Source of the DNA: Chara braunii
Taxonomy: Eukaryota > Streptophyta > Charophyceae > Charales > Characeae
Length of the DNA: 25,852 nucleotides
Reading direction: 5' to 3'
NCBI GenBank assembly: GCA_003427395.1
Contig: BFEA01000692.1
Location: forward strand, 478,138 to 503,989
The translations under genes and the position numbers were made by a program. Positions 17,915 to 25,852 of this stretch are shown here, one piece after another (the first letter of the stretch is position 1; the number at the start of each line of letters is the position of its first letter). Under the pieces are notes generated by a model, which saw only the letters and a program-made list of their open reading frames with translations, was not told where the DNA came from and searched no databases.

Positions 17915-20430
17915 ATGGCTTCTTCATCAGCCCCCCCGTATGTCCTTCCCCCCTTCTGACTCGGATAAAACCCAAATCCACGATCTGCTAACAGCGTGTT
18001 TTAATGATGGAATTCTTCCTCAAAAACAGGCACCAAGCACCGACACGGTAGGCAATGATTTGTTAAAGCGGTTGTCGACCATGATCTGACCCACATTCAA
18101 GCAGACTGGTTAAAAGATCATGCGGTCTCAATTTTCTTTGACCACGAATCCTCTTCCCCCCCTGTTGACGTCAAGAGTCGTATGGTCCGAATCCGCGAGA
18201 ATGGGTGAGTGACATTAGGTGCAACAGGTGCTCTGCCCAAGCGAGGGGTCTTTAGGAATGAGGACCGAAATCTAGTCACTTGGTGTCGGCAAAACAAATT
18301 GCAACGTGGATGCTGAAAAAAAAGAAGAAAGAGTTACCCTAGATAATGAAACTCGCACCGTTCACTTTCATCCGTGGATGTCAGAAAAGCTACTCTCATA
18401 GTGGAGAGCGGCGATGAAACAATTTTTTTTGGACACGTTGTTTAGGCTTCCCGGTCTCTGCAATGGACCACTAAAGGGTGCGGTAGAGGATGCATTTGGC
18501 CCCATTATTAAAGATTATATTCCTTACAAATACCCTTAACTCCCGATCTACGAGACGTTCGATTTGACCTTGCCCCTTCGACCAAGCTGCATTATACGCA
18601 GCGAATCATCGTGGACTTATGAGAGTTCAGTTCCATGGATATCAAGGTAGCCTGTGTAGCTCCTGGTGTTCAACATGTCGCCGTTATTTCCATAAGTCCT
18701 AGGATGAGTCATGTCCAAAGAAGCAAGGCAAACCACCAAAAACAGAAGGCGATGTGATGACCAAGGGGAGGGGGGAGGGGAGAAGGGAGGGGGAAAGGAA
18801 CAAAAAGGAAAAAGGAGACAAGGATCAGGAAAAGGTGAAAGATCAGGGGTCCGAAAAGGAAAAGGAAAAGGGAAGGGGAAAAAAGAGGGAGGGGGAGGCA
18901 GGAAGGGGAAGGACAGGGAAGAAAGCAAAAAAGAAAACCCAGGAACAAGAGAAGGTGGAGGCAAAAGGGAAGGTCTCGAGGTCGAGGAAGAAGAAGGATA
19001 AAAGGAAGGAGAAGAGTAAGGGCATAGGCCCCCCTCTCCCCCCTCTCCCCCCAAGGATGCATTGTTTGCGGATCGGACAAACAAGACCACGAAAGAGTCG
19101 AAAGAGGAAGATGCGAAAATAATGGACAACCTCACTCCGTCTACAGACCTTGCAATGGACGGGGCAGAGTCTGACCCTGCTTCCCCCAAAAAGGTTCTCT
19201 CAGACAAAATTATAGCGATATCTGATGACACTACTCTGAAACCCTTCCCTCAAGAGGAAGATAAGAGACATAAGGTGTGGGTTTCAAAAGCGCCCTTAGC
19301 CCCGATTGTGTTTTCGGGTAACCAACGAAATTCAAAGAGCAGTACTACGAGGAAAGAGCCGGCAACCAAAAGAGTTTGGCTGGCGCTTCGCTGGCCTCTG
19401 ACACAGTCAAAGACGTGGTATCACCTCCGAAGGAACAAACGAACAAGTCAACAAACCGTGAAGACTTTAACCTCTTGAAGGGTCCTGAGGGTGATCAACT
19501 CCCCGAACGACACCTAAAGACGTATGGGGAAGACGATTTGGATTTTGCAGTTGCAGGATTATTTGGAGAAGGAGGAATCCAATTTGACTCCCTCAAGGAC
19601 TCTGAAAGTGTAGTCATATGCACTCCAAGTAAGAAAGTCCACTCAAAAGACAATACCCCCCTTCTGACGGTCCACAAGCAATATCTGGGAGATCCATCGG
19701 GTGTGGTGCTAGCTGATAAACCCTCTTCAAAAAATAGAGAATATCGGTCAACGTCAACAAAAAAAAAGTTGATCGAAACCCATCCGATGACCACTCTTCG
19801 AAAGGAGAACACAATAAATGGCAGTGTAAGAATTTCTATTACCAATAATTTGTTGGTCTTTTTACAAGGGATAATGTCCTAACCAAAACTACTAAAGATG
19901 AATCTTTGTCGATCCCAACGATCGAAGTAACACTAACCCTATTTGAGGAGACAATGGTAAATACCGTAAACGAACAATTACTCCATTTTCTGGTCTCCCG
20001 TGTGATGCTCCTTGAACCCAAAATGGGAAGACACATAGCAGTCCTAATTTATGGTAGGAAAATCCTGTTGCATATAGTCTTTCTAGGGCTTCAAGCGATC
20101 TTGCCCTCATTTACTAACTCGTGTGCTACATGAATTTTTTGGCTTCCACTCCAAGACTTAATCCAGCGCAGTTTGGATTCTTGCTCGACTATTCAGTTGG
20201 TAGCAGGACTGTTAGCGGTGGAAATTTCAGATTGGCTGGCAGGCACCGATGCAGGGGAGTTTCTGTCCTCTGAAGTTTTCAAGAACCATATGGCATTGGA
20301 AGGTCTTCACCTCAGACTACCAGGCAATGGAGTGACTGGTGTGGACAAAAGCTTTATCCCTCACTCATTTACCCGCATCCAAAACACGAGCGGCAGGGTC
20401 CACACGGATGGTGTTGCCCAATAAAATCCG
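17915..20430 (+). pseudogene. LINE ORF1-like region
   Basis: Coding-like pieces in changing frames include SDSDKTQIHDLLTACFNDGI (about 17957), WLKDHAVSIFFDHES (about 18110) and MRVQFHGYQGS (about 18620). The last is followed by a possible zinc-knuckle remnant, CSTCRRYFHKS-stop-DESC (about 18670). A long Lys/Glu/Gly-rich stretch (18740-19020) and acidic, polar sequence up to 19880 and beyond follow. LINE ORF1 proteins bind RNA, and basic stretches and CCHC knuckles are common in them. The assignment rests mainly on position before the endonuclease. Confidence 0.6.
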
Positions 20431-21353
20431 CCTCGTCACTTTGAATGTTAAAGGTCTTGGAAATTTAGATAAATGCTTTAGAATCATGTCTTGGTTTTAC
20501 TCCAACAGTGCTTACATCGTTGGCTTGCAGGAAATAAATAAAATTGAACGCAGAGAAAATTCAAAAGATGGTCGGGTGGTGGTGGGGGTCCCAGATTTGG
20601 ATTCCAGCGGATGGCACGAGGGGGGGAGTAGCCTTGCTGATTCACAAAGATTTAGATTGCCTTATCATTGATCAATGCGCAGACCGAGGAGGTCATTGGG
20701 CCTGTGTCAAATTAGAAATTGACGCAAAAGAATGAACGGTAATGACAGTTTATGTTCCTGCCACATTTATGGAACGCCCAACCTTCTTGGCAAACTTACC
20801 AACATTTATCTCGAATGTGGAAAATTTAGCCATGATAGGGGACTGGAATACCACCCTGAATCCAGGGTTGGACTCCCTCTCCCCTACAGCCTTGCGGTCA
20901 GACAATACTCTCTTAATGTCTTTGCTGGACTCACAATCTCTCCCCAACACATACACGGTTATGAACCCCAATGATCATGGTTTCACATGGTACAACCCAA
21001 AACCATCGGATACAACCCCTCAGCCCCGCCACAATTGGACTTTATAGTTGTGAGGGGGGACCTGTGGGAACGCTGTATTTACCCCGATTTCTTGGTTTCA
21101 TACATTTGTGATCACTACCCTATATTGGTGGAAATATTGGCAAAAAAACTCATCCAAAAATTCAGACCGCCCTTTCGCTTAAATGTGATGAACCTCAAAG
21201 ACAACTGCATTCTAGCTTGGGTGAATACACAGATGTATGAGTGGTCCAAAGCGAGCTCCTTATTCAATTTTGAAGACCATTGGACAAAAGTTGGCATAAG
21301 AATCATTAGGGAAACATTGATGGTATTTTCACGTATGAAAGCAGCCAACAGGT
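20412..21353 (+). pseudogene. LINE AP endonuclease domain
   Basis: IRLVTLNVKGLGN, then IVGLQE (Glu of the active site), GGVALLIHKDL, MIGDWNTTLNP (the GDxN motif with Trp), FTWYN, LDFIVV, and finally a CDHYPI block follow in the proper order of the exonuclease-endonuclease-phosphatase fold. They lie in at least three reading frames (switches near 20540, 20740 and 20990). This enzyme would have nicked target DNA to prime reverse transcription. Confidence 0.88.
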
Positions 21354-21545
21354 AATAACAAGAATTGAAATGCCTCAAGAAAGTGGAATTGGTCGAGCCC
21401 CGAATGGGCCAGGACCTCTTCTCCGACTATCATTGGTCGAAAAAAAGGAAACACTGGCAGGCGTTGCTCAAACTCGAGGCATTGGACACACAAAAATGGG
21501 CAGACTGGCTAGAGTGGTTGAAGCTTCGCGGCATAGTCGGATAGA

Positions 21546-22470
21546 ATGAAAAAACTCACATTCCGCTCCTTGATTTTAAAACAAACGAAACCCCTGGTAA
21601 AAGAGTTGATTCATCCCTTTGCGATGCATGTCGTTGTAGCCACGAACATAATAAATATGTGCTCTTATGCTCTCGATTACTTCAGAGATATTGTGTCAAC
21701 CAGACGCCCATGGGACACATTCCACTCTGATCCATCAGCGGACTCTAGCTTTGAGGACACGACGAGGGTGTGCATAGATGCTACTTCTAGAACTAATCTG
21801 GATGCTCCTCTCACGGAATTAGAGTTCCACAGGGCAGTTAAGCAGATGGCCTTGGGCAAATGCCCTGGCCTAGACGACCTCCCTATGAAACTTTTTCGCA
21901 GCAGCTGGGAAGGTTTTGGCCCATTTTTATGCCAGATCTTTAACACTGCACTTGAAATAGGCTCCCTACAACCTAATATAGTAAAAGGGGTAATTTCCTT
22001 GCTGTAAAAAAAATGTGATAAGTGAGACGTTAAAAAACTACCGTCCGATTTTCATTCTAAATATGGTCTACAAAATTGTAGCCAAAGCGCCAGTTCTCAA
22101 ATTTGCCACAATACTGTCGCTGCCAGTGGGGTGGGAGAAGGGGACTTTTATGAGGGGCAGATCTATTTTTGGAAATATTATGACAGTTGTGCAAGCTCTA
22201 GAGATAATCAGCGCAAAAAAAAGGGAGGTGGTGGTCCTTCTTTTGAACATGTAAAAAAACTTACTACAACGTGAGATGAGTGTTTTTCTCCACCACATTT
22301 ATCAAAATGGGTTTTGCTAGCGGACTGCTTAACCGGAATAGATGCACGCTGTCGAGCGTGGCGGTCACACACCCAAACGTAAAGTAGTTTTAGTGTCGGA
22401 CCTCACGGTTGCGTCACGCAGGAGTTTTAAATTACTTTCGCAAAATACCACTCCAACCATGCGCGCCAGC
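21546..22470 (+). pseudogene. LINE reverse transcriptase (partial)
   Basis: LTELEFHRAVKQMALGKCPG followed by LDDLPMKLF is the LINE motif (l..E....l..gKaPG.Dg.p..f). After a stop (22004) comes LKNYRPIFILNMVYKIVAK and FMRGRSIFGNI. The first catalytic motif reads VVLLLNM-stop-KKTYYNV where LLLDMEKAYDRV is expected, so the catalytic Asp is Asn and the following Glu is a stop. IKMGF follows after another stop where Trp is usual. A weakly conserved HAVER-GGHTPKR and LLSQNTTPTM stretch at 22342-22470 matches the next RT block. The YxDD box and thumb are not recognisable. Confidence 0.85.
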
Positions 22471-22479
22471 TATACTTCT

Positions 22480-22950
22480 CGCAACTTCCTGCGACAAGAG
22501 AGAGACCCTGCGAGGTACAACTCAACTCTACCTGAGGGGTTGTTACCACCCTTAGGCAGATGTATCCCTGCTGAGCTACTGACTCACATGCGAAGGCTTT
22601 TACTTGCAATCACAGAGGTAAGTCAACCAGGGGTGTTTTCTCGATCGCCGTAGCATAGACATACACGCGGTAGAACGCCTAAAGACTGACCCGTTTGTCG
22701 TGCGTTGAGGAGCTGATCCCTCGGATCGACTATTCAATTAGGTCGATTTTTCTGGGCAGTCTTTCATGCTTAAGCTACCCTTGATAATGTTTCTACCCTC
22801 TTCCGGTCGAACCACGTGGAAACTTAAGAGCTTAAATGCAAAGGGGGTCAGTTTCTTGAGCAAGTGTCAGTCTAGCTTCTCAATAGCCTCCTACTTTCTC
22901 AGACCCCCAATCGAACCCAGACCATAACTTGGCTTAACTTATGCTAGGGT
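22480..22950. other. Unassigned sequence after the LINE
   Basis: An open frame at 22342-22653 continues past the RT-like part and meets a donor-like GAG|GTAAGT at 22615, but nothing else supports an exon. No known element end, poly(A) tail or gene is seen. Confidence 0.35.
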
Positions 22951-22965
22951 ATGACCATAGATGTA

Positions 22966-22966
<1 letters not shown>

Positions 22967-23032
<66 letters not shown>
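22967..23032. repeat. (CT)n(AT)n compound microsatellite
   Basis: About 13 CT units are followed directly by about 19 AT units. Confidence 0.97.
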
Positions 23033-23035
<3 letters not shown>

Positions 23036-24480
23036 GGGGAGTGATGAGTGGTAGACCTCACTTTCACACTTGTGGCGCACACAGTCTCAATACCCAGATG
23101 ACTATCCGACCTCAGTTGACTATCCAAAGTCCAACACTTGTGTCAATGCAAGAACGTCACATACACACATACAAAATGCAGACACGGAATGCACTACAAG
23201 CATCACATTTTATCCATTCATAACAAGTCCCTCACTCCTCAAAACCTTTGAACAACACTCCTTCCTAATATTGGCTCTTTTTGCCTAACCGCTTTACTAG
23301 ATTCAAAAACCTTTGAAAGTGACCAAGACCATTCAGGCTAAGACACAGGGAAAACTTCGTCTGCTTTTTCGGCTTTGCCTCAGGTGTGGGCATCAAGTCA
23401 TGTAAAATTTGATTCGGAATTCTGCCGACCTGTTATCCGATGATAACAAAATTGTAGTTCCTTACAAATTCTCCCGTAATTTATCCGAAGAGATGTAGAC
23501 CTGTAAACACAACATAATCCAAAACAACTTAACATTGTTTTTTCGTTCAACGTCTAGAAGATATCCCCTAGGCCGTGTGACTCAGGGTCCGTAACTTCCG
23601 GTGACTTCCATCCCTCTCGTATTCTGGGTTAGTCGCAAGACCGTAGCCTCATATGCTGGGTAATGAACAATAGCCCAGTCTATCATCATTCGTCTTAGCA
23701 ATCTAATATAATATTCGCCTCTCTCATCCTACCCTTCTGTATTCATTAACCGCAATTTCCTTCTTAGTCTTTTCTTTGCCTAGTTCCTCTCTTCCTTACA
23801 TTCTTGTAATCTATCTGTTTTTTTCTTTTATGTGTTGTCGTACCAAATACCCTTACAAGGGCATTTGGCGTGTTGTCTGCAAGTCACGCCAGAGCGACCT
23901 CGTTTGACGACGCGCGCGTGAGAGGAAGCTTAGGTCCTCGCTTGGGTGAACGGCGCGCGTGGGGTATTGACGTCGAGGCGCAACCATGCGCAGGCTGGGT
24001 GTGCGCGACGTCACGGGCCAGCAGGACGCATGGCCATTCGTCCCTTTACCTTTTTGTGTTTTCACGCTTACTCTTATTTTTATTATTTTTCCTACTTCTA
24101 AATTTTGCGAAGTGCCTTTGATGCGGTGATCGGTTCCGAGGCCGACGTCAGGACCGACGAGCCTGACTCAGTTGTTATGCCGCAGGACACGGGTGGCCGT
24201 CACGACGGTCAAGGACCTTGACCACACGCTTCTTTCAGTGGGCCCTTTCGGGTTCCTGCGTACTGGGGAAGCTGGCAAACTTTTTCCATCCCACCCACAC
24301 TGAAGCACGGACCGAAAAAGTCAATGTGCGTGGAAGTGGTGGGGTATGTGGTTGTGGTTTCTTTGCTTTCCAATTGGGGAGCGCCGATAGCTTAAAACGG
24401 AAGGGAAGTGGAGAAACATTCCAAGCGGGTCCGTGGGACTGCAGCCCGAGGGTCGTGGGGGGTCGCTGATTCACCAGACA
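23033..24480. other. No recognisable gene
   Basis: It is mostly AT-balanced sequence with short frames. A small hairpin, CAAATACCCTT facing AAGGGCATTTG, is at 23846-23869. A GC-rich patch follows at 23880-24040. Nothing could be assigned. Confidence 0.4.
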
Positions 24481-25852
24481 CGAGACACGGTCTGCTGTGA
24501 GAGACTTGAGAGTGAGCATGTCTGCCACGTCCCGCATGATGGTGAATTCACCTGCGCACAAGGGGCGCCAGGCAGAGGCCCGCAGCGGTACTGGCTGCAG
24601 CCACCGTTTCCACAGAACCCGCCCCCACCTCAGTCCTCAAAGTGAGAATTTGAATATTTGCTACTAGCACCACGATTTGCTGTAAGAAGTTTAAGTGCGA
24701 GCATGCCTGATCCTGCCAGTTGCTGAGGGGAAGTTGGGGGTGATCATGCCGTTGGGACCCGAACAATGAGAACTGAGTATTGGGCACAATGAGCCAGGTG
24801 ACAACCACACTGTGGCCCTGCTCATGTGTAGGAGTACTTGTTGCTACCACCAGGACCTGCACTGGGATCCGTCCCACCAAGGTCGCTGCAGCCTTGGCAG
24901 CAACCACATAGACTCGAACAATGTCTTTGTGTTAGGGTTTCATAGTGTTTTTTTGTTTTTTTTTTCGTTTTTTTTAGCCTGTTTCCTTTTTTGATGTTTG
25001 CACTATGGTCTCATATCGTTTGTTTTTAAAAATTTCGATGAAATTGTCTGTGAAAATGGCGAATATTTGGCCCCTCGTTAACCATCTCTTGGAAATCGAG
25101 CGGCCTGTTGTTTATGTTGTTCATTGCCCCTGTGATGTATGGGCTAGCGTGCTGTTGGCGTGGTCGGGAAGTAGGCGCAGCGAAGGTGGATGAACCAGGA
25201 TGGGAATCGCGCCAAGGTGCATTCGAAGATGAAGGAGAGGAAAAGCAGTTATGGCGGGCTGTAAAAACATATAGCCGGCTGAATTCTTGATGAAATCGGG
25301 CGAGCCAGGAGTCGAATTTGGGGTTTTGCCGCAAGGCGAACCTATTGGCAGGGTCAGTTTGGCCATAGGAGGTGTGTTTGAGGAGCGGGGAGAGAAAACT
25401 GGTGCGCGGAGTTATGGCAGGAAGGAGGAAGAAGGAGAGTAGATACATATCTCGCTTTCGGGGTGAAATCGAGCGAGGGAGGATGCGACTGTGAGTTGAA
25501 TGGCAGCATTGCTTTTGACGGTGGAGCAATAGTTTGGCCGATATAGTCACCAAGAGCTGAGCCCGGGAAGGAAGCTCTTCTCGTTTATTGTTTTTGCAAA
25601 TATGTAGATGTATCTTCCCATGGGGCAAGGGAAGATTCACCTTTGCTTATATTTTGAGCAATAGGGCAGAGCGGCTTCCTCGAATGCAGCATCGTCAAGT
25701 TTTCTTTCCGCCTATTGCTGATTGTTCCGTTGTTCCGATACCACCCTCTTCTTTGTGAGTGATCAGATTCATCAAGGAAATGCACCTGACCACATCCAAG
25801 TGAAAGATCTATTCTGGGCAAATGTGAGCGAGTGAGCAGAGTTTGTGTGGAG
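24481..25852. other. Unassigned; one Pro-rich open stretch and one long minus frame
   Basis: Around 24540-24640 the + strand encodes a Pro-rich run (RYWLQPPFPQNPPPPQS) that might be a relic of a larger protein. On the minus strand, 25640-25026 is open for 204 codons, but it begins with GTG and has no recognisable motif, signal or repeat. I do not call either a gene. A T-rich run lies at 24950-24976. Confidence 0.3.

Larger units (their letters stand above)
17915..22470 (+). mobile_element. Degenerate LINE (non-LTR retrotransposon)
   Basis: The order is an ORF1-like Lys-rich region, then an AP-endonuclease domain, then reverse transcriptase, all on the plus strand, as in plant LINEs of the L1 type. 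All parts are broken by frameshifts and stops. The true 5' end is uncertain; 17915 is the first plausible ATG (MASSSAPP), and no promoter is evident. The 3' end is missing: RT similarity fades near 22470 without a poly(A) tail. LINE enzymes of this kind are the usual source of retropseudogenes such as the U6 copy at 6781, though this copy is dead. Confidence 0.85.

Noticed and set aside
22342-22617. Possible host exon ending in GAG|GTAAGT
   Set aside because: Its first 40 codons align in order with the LINE RT block that should follow (HAVER..GGHTPKR, LLSQNTTPTM), so the frame is more simply part of the degenerate LINE.
23846-23869. Small hairpin CAAATACCCTT/AAGGGCATTTG
   Set aside because: It is short and isolated with no associated element, so it is not listed as its own repeat.
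24548-24907. 119-codon minus-strand frame
   Set aside because: It begins with GTG, has no internal Met and no recognisable family.
25026-25640. 204-codon minus-strand frame
   Set aside because: It begins with GTG rather than ATG and shows no recognisable motif or exon signal.

Overview
This is eukaryotic DNA, most likely from a streptophyte (land-plant or charophyte lineage). Three observations support that: a U6 snRNA-derived copy with the plant-type 5' end, an LTR retrotransposon with a plant-type initiator-Met-tRNA primer site, and one exon encoding the N-terminal block of plant-type arginine decarboxylase. The gag of the retrotransposon resembles elements I associate with the charophyte Chara, but that is an impression and has not been tested. 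The window is dominated by decayed transposable elements, homopolymer runs and simple repeats. Single N bases at 6474, 6504 and 6514 fall in poly(T) runs and look like assembly ambiguity.

Layout, left to right. Positions 1-600 hold two U6-like relics on the minus strand around a fold-back element. Positions 1669-2581 (minus) hold a probable first coding exon of arginine decarboxylase, followed by a pyrimidine-rich intron; no further exon is recognisable down to position 1. A possible head-to-head gene starts at 3077 (+), behind a 57-bp tandem duplication. Positions 4134-7130 hold a cluster of short fold-back elements sharing termini related to GGGCMAGRTCCCACT, plus more U6-derived sequence. 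The best U6 copy (6781-6867) is a retropseudogene bounded by a perfect 13-bp target-site duplication. Positions 4799-5390 are a tandem-repeat block. Positions 7131-8137 are mostly featureless, apart from a 46-bp direct repeat and a poly(A) tract.

Positions 8138-16958 are one nearly full-length Ty3/gypsy retrotransposon: LTR, primer site, leader, gag, protease, RT, RNase H, integrase, chromodomain-like tail, LTR. It is dead. Many stops and frameshifts are present, and the protease, RT and RNase H active sites each carry a substitution. Its leader holds a long (AG)n tract and an unusual array of 13 TTGACY (W-box core) motifs.

Positions 16959-17790 hold poly(A)-bearing filler with a GC-rich hairpin. 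Positions about 17915-22470 are a degenerate LINE (ORF1, AP endonuclease, RT), broken into many frames. From about 22480 to the end I recognise no gene; there is a (CT)n(AT)n microsatellite and some open but unassignable stretches.

There is no operon-like co-operation between genes. The only candidate host genes are the arginine decarboxylase exon and the short unassigned exon facing it.
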